Program-made: the position numbers and the translations under genes | Source of the DNA: Galeruca laticollis | Lineage: Eukaryota; Arthropoda; Insecta; Coleoptera; Chrysomelidae | Direction: 5' to 3' | Assembly: GCA_963921935.1 (NCBI GenBank) | Contig: OY998176.1 | Coordinates: 47,207,813-47,271,812, forward strand | DNA: 64,000 bases | Shown: positions 44,301 to 56,489 of the stretch, piece after piece | Layout of the letters: the number at the start of each line of letters is the position of its first letter | Numbering within the stretch: the first letter of the stretch is position 1 | The notes under the pieces: model-generated | What the model was told of the DNA's origin: nothing | The model's database searches: none | The model's input: the letters and a program-made list of their open reading frames with translations, nothing else

Positions 44301-45705
44301 CCAAATATTTTTAGCATATTTTCTTAACGATGGATTAGCAGAAGTGATTTTGAATGGTCATTAAGTCTATAAGTCTATAACTCTCTTGATTTTTATGTTT
44401 AGGGACATATGAAGTCCTTAGTTAATGCACATGAAATTATTTCACGAGGCGAATTCTGGAGGAAAATACAAAATGCGGCTAATTCTATAAGGGGAGGGAT
44501 AATGTTTTCTATGACATCCGAAAGTCCTTTATTACAAGAATTAGAAAGCGAATAGAGGTAGGAGGGCCACGTAGACAATTTAATTTAAGTTCACTCTTTT
44601 TATGTTAAATTGTTTCTAATTATGCTTTAGCGTTAATACGGGAGCCTTACGCTACATATTTTTTTTATTATCTGTTATTTGAAAACCCCTTCTGAGGCTC
44701 TGAACGCTTCAATTTAGTTATTCCCAAAAACGGGTGAAATTAGCGTGTTTATACAAAAGTACCAATGTTACATAGAAATGATGGTAACGTCATATTTTCT
44801 AATCAGAATGACTAAAAACCAACGTCAAAAAAACTACTCCTTGATTTTATCATCAGGAATCTCTCACCGTGCTCCCTGTAACAAAAAGTGAAATAATAGG
44901 CATATAAAATAATATTCCTCGTACAAAGCTATGCTTCTTTGTTGATTTTGATAACGATTGATAAATATATATTATCGAAAAAAACGAAGAAAAAATTCAA
45001 CTTTATGGCCCTGTATCTTATTCCACAGGAATGTGTTAGTGAGGTATATTTGGTTTTATCGTCATATTGTGGTCCAAATAACCTGCCCTTAGCCTATGCT
45101 TCAATTGTTTTGAATCACCCTGTATATTGATGACTCTCTCAGATGGTCCGCCCAGAGTGGTTGCAAATAAAATGTATTCAACATGCTTCGTTAAAACGTT
45201 GGTTGCTAAGGAACTCAACTCTACAACAGCACTATATACTGACTTACCACATCTTCGTTATGACTACAAAACCTACTATTGTCTCCCTTTGCATTAAGCG
45301 TTCTATAACTGGTGTCCATATTTTTCCTAGCAATAACTTGTTTGTAATAATGGTGGCATGGTCATGTTTTTCCCACGCAGATAAAAAGAGGATATCGTTA
45401 TATATTATGTAATAGTAATTTTTCTACTTCCGCTACTAAAACCGCACTTTGAACACGGGTTTGACATGCACAATACGACTCTTTAAACACTAGTGTTTAA
45501 AATGCGAAAAGTCACATCTCGTTTATCTTTTGTTTTTTAAACGTCAAATTAAGGGTATCTCTTGTATGTTAAATTTAATGCTCCTTGATAATTTTGTTAT
45601 CCTGCGTCATTTGATTTATCAGTCAGCTGTCAGTCATCGTCCGTCATGTAATGAATATAATTCAAATATAATATAATGCTTACCTTCCCGCGGGCGAAGA
45701 AAAAG
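44301..45705. other. Intronic sequence, nothing firm
   Basis: No gene supported. AATCACCCTGTATATTG at 45112-45128 looks like the end of a mariner-type element, but no partner end was found. A plus frame at 45143-45412 shows no family features. Confidence 0.45.
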
Positions 45706-45841
45706 TATAGTAAGCACCTCGTGTTAAAAACGTCTTTAGTCACTCGTTTCACAAGGAACTCGTTCCGCTTCGCTTCACTCGTGTCTAGTAAAACTCGTGA
45801 CTAAAGTAACCGTTTTGACACTTGGTACTTAATATACTATT
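45706..45841. repeat. MITE-like hairpin
   Basis: AAGTATAGTAAGCACCTCGTGTTAAAAACG and TCTTTAGTCACTCG (45706-45745) are mirrored by the inverse at 45793-45841, with a GC-rich loop containing TCGTTCCGCTTCGCTTCACTC. No coding. Confidence 0.65.
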
Positions 45842-46690
45842 ATGCAACAAGTGCATAAAGTGGTACTTTTTTTCACGAATGGAAAAAGTTGGCGAATGCG
45901 GCAATTCCATGAGTGAAAAAAGACACTTTATACACTTGTTGCAGGCATTATTTTTTCGACAGCCCTATACAAAAAAATAAAATTCAAATATAAATTTGGG
46001 ATATTTTAATTAAGCTCCTACGGTAAATTACAATTATACGTATTCCAAGTTTCATGAACGTCCATCCTCGATGCCCAGCCAAGACTCAATGTGTTAGCTT
46101 ATGGGAAGCGTGAAATAAAGTTAACGTTATGGCACTTTTTTTAACGCTTTTTTACTTTTTTCACTCTAACCATAAACAACCACTTTAAGCGCTGCAAACC
46201 GATGAAATACAAAGTACTTTAAAGATAGGGCGTAGAAAATAGTAATTTATGCAACAAGTGCATAAAGTGGTACTTTTTTTCGCGAATGGAAATAGTTGAC
46301 CGCACGAGCCGTCAGGCGAGTACGGCAATTCCATGAGTGAAAAAAAGACACCTTATGTACACATTATTTTTCTACAGCCCTATATAAAAAATAAAATGCA
46401 AATAGAAATGTGGGATATTTTAATTAAGCTCCTTTGGTAAATTACAATTATATGTATTCCAAGTTTCATGAAAGTTCATCCTCGATGCCCAGCCAAGTAT
46501 CTTAGAAGTCCATTCTCGATGCCCAGCCAAGTTTCATTGTGTTATCTTATGGCAAGCGTGAAATAAAGTTAACGTTATGGCACTTTTTTTAACGCTTTTT
46601 TACTTTGATCACACTAACTATAAACAACCACTTTAAGCGCTACAAACCGATGAAATACAAGGTACTTTAAAGATAGGGCGTAGAAAAAAT
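45842..46690. repeat. ~415-bp direct repeat, two copies
   Basis: Copy 1 is about 45842-46250, copy 2 about 46251-46690. Each opens with an imperfect hairpin (GCAACAAGTGCATAAAGTG ... CACTTTATACACTTGTTGC) and shares GATATTTTAATTAAGCTCCT, TCGATGCCCAGCCAAG and AACCACTTTAAGCGCT. Copy 2 carries an extra partial duplication around TCGATGCCCAGCCAAG (46478-46530) and a shorter hairpin right arm. Confidence 0.85.
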
Positions 46691-47595
46691 TAATTTTTAA
46701 TTTGAAATATTATCATTATTTTGTAGGTTTTATTTTTATCTATTTTCCCCTTTCTATGTTTCTCATGATATTGTGAACGGTAGTGTTTGTATATTAATTT
46801 CTTGACGAATGCATATTTTAACATAAACTGGAAATTGGACGTATCATTTTACGAAAATGTTTATAGTACTAATATTTAGTATATTTTGGTTTCGTTCATT
46901 TTTGCTTCTGTCATTATTTGTTTTATTTTGTTATTGCCTCATTATCTATGATTGCCTATAGAAAAAATAGTTCATAGTTCATAAGAATTGTCTGGCTAGA
47001 GCTGAATTTTGTTGAATCAGAATGAGGAACTTCTGATTTCAAAAATATATCATATGATACCTCTATTGTATACTATTCTTGAGTTATCAAATTTCGAGAT
47101 TTTGAAAATATACAAGTGGATATAATTGAAATAATCATCACAATAAATTAGCACTACACATTAATGATATTCGTTTTGAGTTTACCGTTCCCGTCATTCT
47201 CTGTAAATGTCCTATTCATATTCTCAGTATATTTTTTAAACTCCTATATTTCTATACAATCTGCCCACATAAGAGCAGTAAGTATTTTTTGTGGCAACAA
47301 AACATGAAAGCAAATGTTCCATTGAACAAATACCTATATATTGGCATACATGGTTGGAGAAAATTTAGTTATTACTTATTACTATTTACTAAACGTAATT
47401 AACTTTTCTAAATAAACCTCGTTTGTAGGTCCGTCGGTTTGAATCGTTTTAAACATCTTGTTTCCATTGTAACCTCCATAAATATGTTGGCTAACGGATT
47501 AGGGTGCTCTTCAACACAATCACCGTACTTCTCACTAAATTTCCTAATATCTTGTAGTTCTCTACATTACCCGATTTCACCAACTAATTCTTAGA
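46691..47595. other. Intronic sequence, nothing recognised
   Basis: AT-rich with no coding region or repeat I can support. Confidence 0.5.
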
Positions 47596-47866
47596 GTTAG
47601 GTAATATGTAAACCGGATGTAGGAATTCCTATATGAAATATGCGTTTTACATTGCGCTATACAAATAAAACGAAAGATATTTAACCTCTCGACAACGACT
47701 ACACGAACTTTTATGGTTAAGTATTACTTAAAAACTTTAGTGCTTTAGGCGAGGACTGTCGGCTGTCCTAATGTTAGATGATTTCTACAACTCTTGTATC
47801 ACTTATTATATGGTGAAACGCATATTTCATTTAGGAATTCCTAAACCCTGTTTAGATATTACCTAC
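47596..47866. repeat. MITE with ~58-bp TIRs
   Basis: GTTAGGTAATATGTAAACCG... at the left end and its inverse at the right (ending ATATTACCTAC), continuing through GGAATTCCTA and TGAAATATGCGTTT. Loop about 160 bases, no coding. Confidence 0.8.
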
Positions 47867-47899
47867 ATTAATGTACATAGGCTCATAGCGTTATCCGAC

Positions 47900-48062
47900 G
47901 CCTTCCGACTCCTAACCGCCATCCTTCTCTATCTTGCTATAAGTTTTCCGGCAACTTTCTTTCTCATATCTCTCTATATTTGTCCTCTTTCCAGCTTTTT
48001 CTTGGTTTTCCTCTTTTTTTCTCCCCGGAGGTATTTATGTCAAAATTTGTTTTGGTAGGTAT
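47900..48062 (-). pseudogene. LINE C-terminal tail
   Basis: On the minus strand SGEKKRGKPRKSWKEDKYREI, followed by more basic residues, matches the 'GKRKRGRPK.SW...' end of LINE polymerases. Nothing else of the element is seen nearby. Confidence 0.6.
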
Positions 48063-48530
48063 ATCCATTAGAAGTCTGTTTAACTGCTTTATATTTAAGA
48101 ACTGTGGACAAAACATCGACCAGTGTTTTGTAACGTGCGAAATGAAGTGTTTTCTGTATTCCAACTAATTTACAGGGGCTGATGGATAGGTAAATCGTAC
48201 CAACCTGGCAATATATACTTCGTACTTTTGAAGGGTTTCGTTTCTGCTTGTGATTCTTTAACTATGATTGGTTCAAATTCTTCAAGTGAGCGTGGCCATA
48301 TATCACGTATTCGTGTCTAAAGATATTCCAGTCAATCTATTACTAACAGTTTTATATTGTCCCCTGTTTCGTTCACAAATATTTTGCTATGTTTTATATT
48401 ATAACATATCGAATTCACCTTACCGACTTTCGGCTCCTTATAAGTTTTTATTGTAAGTATAATTGAGCCCTAATGGGATGGAGTTTTTATCCAAAACACT
48501 AAACTATACAATATGACTAATTTGTTACAG

Positions 48531-48677
48531 GGGAGTTTGAGAGATATGGACTAAAAGGTTATCGATTTGAAATGGACCCACATTTTTACAATCGATCCTA
48601 TCCAATTGAAAATGATTGTTATCGAGGGAAGCCCACTCTTCCAAATGGTTTAATAGATGTATCAGCTTGTAATTTTG
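48531..48677 (+). CDS. CD36-family scavenger receptor, internal exon C
   Basis: Acceptor TTTGTTACAG and donor G|GTAAGT; 147 bases, phase 1 in and out. The split codon joins exon B to give an Arg (NYA-R-EFERYG). YGLKGYRFEMDP matches the family 'G..GYRF...'. Cys at ENDCYRG and SACNF plus the middle LPNGLIDVSAC match the 'C....LP.G..D.S.C' Cys pair that forms disulfides in CD36. NRS in YNRSYP could be glycosylated. Confidence 0.9.
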
Positions 48678-48862
48678 GTAAGTTGTTATGTGTACAAGGA
48701 GTGAACAAGTAGTATGTACTTTCGAATAAGATAATTACAGATACACTATTCAATGATTTAACTCCTAATATGTCAATGGAGATTTTCACAAAACCAACTA
48801 AAGTATTCTATAATGTAGATGTATTCAAAAACCCTACTTCTGAAAGATTATAATCTAAAAGG
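48678..48862. other. Start of intron 3
   Basis: Non-coding after exon C; nothing recognised. Confidence 0.5.
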
Positions 48863-50230
48863 TGTAACGGTCTTTCGCCGTTACTTGTCGGTTTGATGCT
48901 TAGAGTCCAGATAACGGGTTGCCTCGGACGTCAGTATTTTATCGTGATATGGCTCCACTTGCTCCGGACTACGTCAGTGAAGAATTAAATACTCCAGGGA
49001 TCACTATGGTGATGACGAAAAGCGCTGCGACCAGTAGGACAGATTTTACTTGCCTTCCTGCTGCCTGGGTTCGGAACCTGGGTATTTGCTGCTCAAATTC
49101 CTTACCTTTACATGAAGCTTATCAACTATGGAATTGGGAGAAACGTAGTCAAACACTAATTATACACAATGAGCTTTTATTCTGAAAAACCATAAAAAAA
49201 GATCAATCAAATCATTAATTTGGTTACCAGGCGAAAGCAACAAACGGAATAGCAAACCTTACTCAAGCAAAAACGGGCTACAGTGAAATATATACTACTA
49301 GGCAAGCGGCGTGCAAACGTTAAACAGGCGTAATAAAAAGCGGAAATTGTACGGAATGAAATCGAGGCTCTCAGTCAGTCAGAGCTTTACTTTAGGGGCT
49401 ATGGTTCTCAGGTCTCGCGGTATCAAATCACTATATCCGCGAATGAATAATCAGCACTCCCAGTGACCGCCCCCCCAATCGGTTTTAACAAATGGTTTAA
49501 GGCCCAAAACACGACTACTACTGGAGCGTGACTACTCAGAAACCCCAGCAGCAGTTTTCTCCTAAACGGTTATGGACTACGGCCCAAAACACAACTACTA
49601 TGGTAAGTAACTACTCAGCGACCCCAGAAGCAGTTTTCCTCCGAATCGGTTATGGTTTGAGGCCCAAAACAAGAATACTACTGGAGCGTGACTACTCAGC
49701 GACCCCAGCAGCAGTTTTCCCCCACACGGCTTGACTTAACTCTCTTTACTTATACTATTATAAACTCGGCGAATGAGAAGCGTATACCCAAAATATAGAA
49801 CTTAATATCAGCACGGATTTCCTGTGCGGTCGGTATTGTCTCGGTGGTCTGGTTGTCGTGGAGGACGTGAAGTACAACTGAATTCCAATTTGTCTAATAT
49901 CGGATTACCAATATTTCCCCCACCGGAGTTCTGACGGTCTTGTGCCGAACCAACTTTTCAGACTTAGTAAAAATTCCGAAACTTACTTGACTTTGGATCC
50001 CAGCTCGGTCTGTGCTGCGGGTTACTTGGCTATTTGCAACTCAACTAATGACGACTTATTTTGAACTGACCGCTCTTTCAAAATTACTTCTACTAGGTAC
50101 CTACTATTAAGTATACCTCGGTATCACTATTATTAAATCATAATCTAATCTAATTTACCGTTATTTATTATACGGATACGAAGCTACCTATAGGTGATAG
50201 TGCTTTTCGCCTGGCGGAAAGTTCGTAACT
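48863..50230 (+). repeat. LTR-like repetitive segment
   Basis: Starts TGTAACGGTCTTTCGCCGTTAC, an LTR-like opening similar to TGTAACGATGTTAC of the gypsy LTR at 6272. It contains a tandem array of three ~80-base units (about 49500-49735; GGCCCAAAACA, GTGACTACTCAGCGACCCCAG, GCAGTTTTC). I found no matching second LTR or primer site, so a solo LTR is only a guess. Frames at 48919-49185 and 49528-49734 follow the repeat. Confidence 0.45.
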
Positions 50231-51520
50231 TCGTTAAGAAGAAAAAAATCTCCTATCCGAATAATAATTTTGTTTATCAGGATTATTATAACAGGTTCAC
50301 ACAATTATCAAGTCAGCATTGACCTTTGTTACGTTTGTTTTGAGTACCGTCGCAATTATAGTTAGTGGTGTGTAGTATAATATTTTTATTTATGTTTGTT
50401 ATTAAATAACCCTTGTATTTCCCCTCTTGAGTTAATAAGAACAAAACTTTATTCGGAAGTATTATGAGTACTGTCGTCTAGCGTCACCTAGAAGACGAGT
50501 ACCAAAGTACGTATCTGGTATCATCGTTAGGTTTCTGTGATAATACGATGGGAGTAGAACAAAGGTGCCTGTGGGTAATTCGTTGATAGTCCGTCGGCAC
50601 TTTCTTGGTCAGTGGTTGGTTTTAAAAAGTTTTTGGACGTCATGGCGATAACCGATTGTTGTGTACAAGTGTGATATTGGTAATTTTGACTTTCATTTAG
50701 TCATACATTAAGTGGGATCAGTCTCTATCATATTTTATTGGAATCCAGTCGTTGTTGAATATATATTTTGGTGCTCTACTGGTTTCTGGACCGTTTGGGA
50801 TATTTTTTTATGTATCGCCATTTCCACGTGTTGGGAATTTTACCATTACCGATTCCAATCAGTATAGTATTGAGCAAGAAACCACCGTAAACCCCTATCA
50901 TATTCTTGTCCATCTGGGTGATCATTGGTTGTTACGCCTTTTGAGACGTCAGGATCAAGTCGTAACCCCTTACTAACATAGGGGTTTAGTGGTTCCCGTT
51001 TCTTTTTGGTTCCCGGATATTTTGGCTGGTTTCATGCATTTGGGAGACGACTGGAACACGTCTATGGAAGTGGATCACTCGTCAATAGCTCGCATACAGG
51101 GTGATTGATGCGTTGAGGCTGTGTATCGGTGAACTTATTTAAATTTATTAATTTTTACGACAAATATTTCTACGGGTTGTAATTTAGAATACACGTACTT
51201 ATACCGAATGTATCATAACGTTTGAAAAATATTTGTATTTGGTCGGACTTCCTTCCTCATACTTTTGAATACATTGGCCGAATGTTATTTCAATATTTAT
51301 GAAAAGTTTGTACTGTTTTCAAATACTTATAATATTTATGGCTGTGGTTGACGGTAACGTTTGAAATTAGATTTCGCCACACAATAATTGTAATTGCGCT
51401 GTAGTTAAGATATTTTGTTAAACTCGTTTTCGTTCCCTGGTCACCTGCGCATGAGCTCAAGCCCGGGAGACTAATAATTTGATAAGAAATGCCTGTGGAT
51501 ATGGTGTACACACTAGATGT
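50231..51520. other. Intronic sequence, nothing recognised
   Basis: No gene I can support. TACAGGGTGATT at 51096-51107 resembles a mariner end but has no partner. The 74-residue frame at 50752-50976 has no family features. Confidence 0.45.
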
Positions 51521-51977
51521 AAATTGAGTGAATGAAAACGACGAATACTCCGTGTGTATTAGTTTATTACTTTCAGGCTAAGCGCTTTCGGCTGTTAAGC
51601 CATTATCAAAGCCGTCGTCATTTAAAAAAGTTGTTGTCAAAGCCATCAAGTTGATCAAAAACAATACTCAAGATAGAATCATCGTTATGATTGAGTCATT
51701 GGAACAAAACATTAAAATACCCTATTGTAAGGGTGTAAAATTATAATTCACATGATGTAAATTCACTCAAAATTAAAAAACTGAGTTTTTTAATTTTGAG
51801 TGAATTTACATAACGATGATTCTATCTTGAGTATTGTTTTTGATCAACTTGATGGCTTTGACAACAACTTTTTTAAATGACGACGGCTTTGATAATGGCT
51901 TAACAGCCGAAAGCGCTTAGCCTGAATGTAATAAACTAATACACACTGAGTATTCGTCGTTTTCATTCACTCAATTT
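51521..51977. repeat. Near-perfect 168-bp-arm palindrome
   Basis: Arms 51521-51688 and 51810-51977 are inverted copies with only two mismatches that I could find (near 51546 and 51569). The loop of about 120 bases contains a second hairpin: TTCACTCAAAATTAAAAAAC (51762-51781) faces its inverse ending near 51807. Both the outer and the inner stem carry TTTGAGTGAA/TTGAGTGAATG-type motifs. No coding. The high arm identity means recent formation or ongoing correction. Confidence 0.92.
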
Positions 51978-52917
51978 AATAATTTGATATTTTTTTTTGT
52001 TGTATTGATACAACTCCCCTGCCAATTGTACATAAAATTACAATAGCGTTCCTTATTTATTTAGGTATTTTTTTTCTTTTTTATATAATAATGTTTAGTT
52101 ATATGTTTCACTTATCATTGTTTTTTTATGGCTAACCCCTAAGCTGCTGAATTAATTTAATCAGTCAACACCTGCTTACGTTGGTGTACTAATTGTTGTT
52201 AAAAACTGAATTGAATCGTTTCTTAAACATTTGTTTTAATTTAGTACCGTTCCTTTTTGCGTTGGTAGGTCGCGTGATCAGTAGTTCTTGGGATATTTGA
52301 GGTATTGACTTGCCTGGCGCCCTATTAAGACTCGATTGGTATTTAGGAGGTCTTTAACGAACCTCCCCATCTTCACTGAGTGAACCGGCAAATATCCTGT
52401 GAGGTACAACTTAGAATCGATATTTAGGATTGTACGTCGCACCTTGAAAAGAAATTTTTGTTGTCATTGCAGTGAAGCATTTAATAAATTATTTCAGTAG
52501 TGTCTATGTTCACTAATTCTTACCATATTTTTAAATATTTAAATGTATCGTTCGTTCTAATCTGATACTAATCATAACAAAATGAACTGGAGTAACGCAA
52601 GGGAGTATAGCGGAGATATAACGATTTAGGGACCCTAAATCGAACCCGATCGCCCTGAAATCCAATGGTGAAAATATGTGCTCTTGGTCACGTTTTAGAG
52701 AGGCGACCAAGCAGGAAGGTTGGGAGAGATTTCCAACCGATTAAGGCGGGGAGGGGAGGGGTAGACTAGGCTCCCACCGCTTCACCAGATAGATCGCTCT
52801 GTCAAACATATGTACTCTTTGCATTTTTGTCGAATTTCCTACTCTTAGGAAGTAGTGCAGATCTAGATTGAGCACGTGTTCGCAACTCGCACTTCCATAA
52901 GTCTTGCATGACTCAAT
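51978..52917. other. Intronic sequence, no gene
   Basis: AT-rich to 52560. From about 52560 to 52820 it is more GC-rich, with a GGCGGGGAGGGGAGGGG run at 52744-52761, quite unlike its surroundings. It may be the edge of an unrecognised repeat. Confidence 0.45.
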
Positions 52918-53036
52918 TCAGGTCTTTGGAGGTATAACTGCTTTATAAATATCTTCTTTCTCTTCCTTTTTTTCGCGCACAGCCAATGCAGTTAATGCAA
53001 CACCAACAACTATCTGCTTTGATAAATATGCAGCCA
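52918..53036 (-). CDS. Candidate 39-residue protein, unknown
   Basis: An ATG at 53036 (context TCAAAATGG) opens a short frame: MAAYLSKQIVVGVALTALAV, then the charged REKKEEKEDIYKAVIPP. A short hydrophobic helix followed by a Lys/Glu tail looks like a small membrane or mitochondrial protein. The same frame stays open upstream to 53247, which would give 109 residues without obvious sense. Base composition upstream is GC-richer than the intron around it. It may be a chance frame, a retrocopy or a nested gene. I do not recognise it. Confidence 0.25.
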
Positions 53037-53247
53037 TTTTGAAACTTTTGCGGTAGGTCGGACGAAGAGCAACGAGTTGAGCAGTAGATCGGAGGCAACA
53101 GATCGGATAGTCTGCCGAGGAGAGGTAAGAACAGTGACAGGGAGATCGGGACCAGGAATGGGAATGGGCGGTCGGGGAGGCATCGTGAAATCCCCGCTTA
53201 TGTTGGAAATAACCATATTTTTTGCGAACCAATGATTTACCGATCAC

Positions 53248-54070
53248 AAAACTAACTTAAATTGCAACATTCAATGACATAGCCTTCCCTAGTTACTATC
53301 TAAATCATACAAAGTATTCCAAACAAAATAAGGAAATAGCTCAAGAAGGGAAAAATTTTAGTAAATAAAATTAACGGTAACGTTTATATGAATGCAAATT
53401 GTTCTCCAGTCAATTAAAAATCATCATTCACCTTGAGCAAACGAGTTAATGTCCTTAGCATACAGTCAGCCATATCTCTGATACGGCAGAAATATAAATT
53501 CAAAAACAACTGTATATGATAAATGCAAAATCTATCAGTTATCACTTCAATAGAAGATACTACTGTGCAAAAATGTGTTAAGGCTGTATTGATCTACGGA
53601 ATACTACTAAAGGACAAAGTAAAATATTTACAGAAATTTAACAAAATTATGAGTATGCCAAAAATGTCTCATAGTATTAAGCAAACTACAAACTAGATAA
53701 GAGCTTGAAAGCGAAAAAAATCAAGGTAGAAGACCAAAAATTCGTAAAAGACGGACCGAAGTAAAATTAATGGAGACATGTGGGAAATAAGTAGAAAGGA
53801 GTAACATAGTTACACACGGGAATAAAAAGGTATACAGAAGTAGGTACTGAAAGAAGCAGCTGAAAAAATAATACAAAAATATCCAACACTACCACTCTTT
53901 TTTTGTTTCGCCCTGTATGTTTTCGCTTGTACCTGTAAATTCTTGTTTTATATGTACTCTTGTACTTCCCACTTTTATTTTATTTCATATTTTTCTTCTA
54001 TGTTTAAAGTCGCATCCGCCCAAAAGGTTATTAGCGACTGCTGTATATATTCCACAATATTTATAATATA
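53248..54070. other. Intronic sequence, possible LINE tail
   Basis: No firm gene. Around 53700-53780 a basic stretch (KNQGRRPKIRKRRTE, plus strand) resembles LINE C-terminal tails, but is too short to call. Confidence 0.35.
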
Positions 54071-54567
54071 TACAGAGTGGGCCACAGAAAACACTCCCCG
54101 ATATTTGGCAGTATTCATTAGATTATAAGGAAATGCTGAAACACGTCGATTTTTATTAAGGGGAGACATTTTTACGATACAGATATCTGTCATTTGTAAA
54201 CCTCCTCAGATCCACTTCCCCAACCCCTTATTTTTAAATAGGGAACATAATACGTGTAACACATGATTAGAAAGGCATTTCGAGAGAGTATTCTTCAGAC
54301 ATAATTATCGACAACGATTTTTTACGATATGTACACCGTCTTTGTAAAAAAAAGTCTTAATTAATTGAATGTTCTACACCTCTTAAAAATGAAGCTTAAG
54401 GCCTATGGTTTGCTAATTTGTAATTTTTCTGTTATATCAAAAGTGAATTAAAACTAATTTTTCTAAACGTAATTTGATACTGTCAGTTTGTTTAATTCAG
54501 CATTTCCCTCAAATCTACTGAATACTGCTATATATCGTGGTGAACTGTTTTCTGTGGCCCACTCTAT
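54071..54567. mobile_element. mariner-type MITE, ~500 bp
   Basis: TACAGAGTGGGCCACAGAAA at the left and its inverse (TTTCTGTGGCCCACTCTATA) at the right. The similarity goes on inward (CGATAT, GCAGTATTCA, AAATGCTGAA) for about 70 bases. TA at both edges. No coding inside. Confidence 0.85.
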
Positions 54568-54659
54568 ATAATACAATTATGTACAATTTATATTTCTAAT
54601 TATTACTTAGATTTTGTCAAACAAGTTAATGGTTTTACGATATACGCACAAGATTGCAA

Positions 54660-55015
54660 TGTTACACTGTTCCCCTTAGGCCAATTTTATGTTAGTTTCT
54701 ATTGACCGCTGTATTCTCGCGGGTTTGAATAACGGACAATCCACAAGAAAATGGTTTAACAACATATTCTTCTGACAGGTTTCACATACAGGCTGGTTTA
54801 TTCTTGTGGTGATGTGTGAATGAGTAGAGAATGTATGCCCAATCATTAATCTGGTTGAAATCACTTTATGTCGACGATTCGCTGTGGTATTCTTCAATTT
54901 TTTCACTGCTGTTTTTACTTCAGTGAGTTTGGATGATGAATTGTTCCAGTATATTTGCCAGTCAGAGCTAATGCTGTTCCTATAAAACTGCTTGAGATCT
55001 GCAGGAGGTGATATT
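54660..55015 (-). pseudogene. I-like LINE 3' end fragment
   Basis: On the minus strand RRHKVISTRLMIGHTFSTHSHI and CETCQKNMLLNHFLVDC match the C-terminal Cys/His region of the LINE at 33.0 kb (RLRLGHARATHEYL, CVICEQPLTVKHFLVEC). The upstream part is a decayed RNase H end. Confidence 0.7.
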
Positions 55016-56031
55016 TCACAATTTGTTTATGCACTTGTCGGAATTTAAGTTAATACCGTATTCCTTTTTTATTTAAATGATTATTATAATAATTACATAT
55101 ACGGCAGAGATAGGCATACGAGCACAAAATATAGAGAACTGAAGTGGATCCGATAATAACGTAAGTAAATAACAAAACAATCAAGACCAGCGATAAACTA
55201 TGGAGAAAACAAAAACAGAGTAATCCACCTCAAAAAAAGGATAGCAAACTCTAAAAACGTTAACTAGAATGCAATGGATTGAAATACTTGACAACGATGA
55301 TAACATATGAATATGTAGAGATATTTTATTGACAATATAATTCATGTATCACATGATCATAAATGACCCAATTAAATCGCATATAGACCTTAGTTACAAG
55401 CTTCACAGCGGTGATAAAAAACAAAAATAATTATCATCATGTTCACTTTCGTCGTTACGATTTTTGATTTTAACAAACTTGTTAGTTCGAGAAATAAATT
55501 GTCTAATATTTTGCGAATAAGCATTATTTTTATTTAAAATTACTACTAATCGGTGGGATGAAGCAACAAACAATGATTAGTAAAATCATTCGGAAGACTG
55601 TTCAAAAAAACACGGCCACTAAGAAATAAATAAATTAGACAGTACCTACTTTATTTCATTCATTATATTGTCTCTCTCATCGAATTTAATATGTGGTTTC
55701 ATTAATCATCGAAGATATTAAATTCCGGAAATTGAAGCTTTAATTTCAATCATATATCATCGAAAATAATCATACCACTAGTTATATTATATATCATTTT
55801 AAGTAGATTGATCAACTACGTTGTGATGATAAAACAGCACAAACAGAACTGAGGAAAACATTTCGTAACATATCTCCAATTATTATTATAATTATTTCTT
55901 CATTCGCTTCAGGTGCTGGAGACCCCTCTAGACGTCTAGACCAAAAATTAAAACATTACCCAGACCCCTAAATATCTTGATGCAATTGGAAAATGGAGTG
56001 AAAATTTATTTGAAAGTTTCCATTACATATA
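55016..56031. other. Intronic sequence, nothing recognised
   Basis: AT-rich, no coding or clear repeat. Confidence 0.5.
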
Positions 56032-56251
56032 CAGTGCTATTCAAAAGTCCCCTCCCCCCCTCGTATCTTTTGAACGGCTACACTTACATTAATAAAATTT
56101 GGAGGGTGAAAATAAAGTGTTGTAAACTTCTCTACGATTGGTAACAGGTGACGTAATAGTAATAGATGACATCACAGTGCCCCTCTGGCCAATAATTTTA
56201 AATAGGACCTTATGGGTAGTGATATCTCGTTTGAAAGGCATTGACATTGGC

Positions 56252-56310
56252 TTCTTCTTCTTCACGTGCCGTCTCCTTTAAGAAGGTTGGCTATCATCAT
56301 GGCGATTTTT
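56252..56310 (-). mobile_element. 59-bp LINE tail insertion
   Basis: ACATTGGC at 56244-56251 is repeated at 56311-56318. The matching place in the other arm of the palindrome (about 56860) has it once and lacks the 59 bases between. Read on the minus strand the insert ends in GAAGAAGAAGAA after GGCACGT, typical of the 3' end of LINEs with a short repeat tail. Confidence 0.8.
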
Positions 56311-56489
56311 ACATTGGCTACATAGCCATATTAATTTTGTTTGGGTTTAAATTAATTTTGACGGATAAATTGAATAAATACCAAAATTATTGAAATTATT
56401 TTTTTAAATTTAATTTATCAAATATCAACAATGGATTCTTATAGCAAGTGTTCGAAATGTGCTCCGTCTACTTCCTGACAGTAATACAT

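Noticed and set aside
48863..50230. Complete LTR retrotransposon
   Set aside because: Only an LTR-like start and a tandem array are visible. There is no second LTR, primer site or coding region.
45112..51107. AATCACCCTGTA at 45116 and TACAGGGTGATT at 51096 as ends of one 6-kb element around CD36 exon C
   Set aside because: Similarity is limited to about 12 bases, no wider TIR match was found, and unrelated inserts lie between. More likely two separate mariner-type remnants.
52740..52765. G-rich run as a promoter or G-quadruplex control element
   Set aside because: Composition alone. No transcript start or conserved element supports it.
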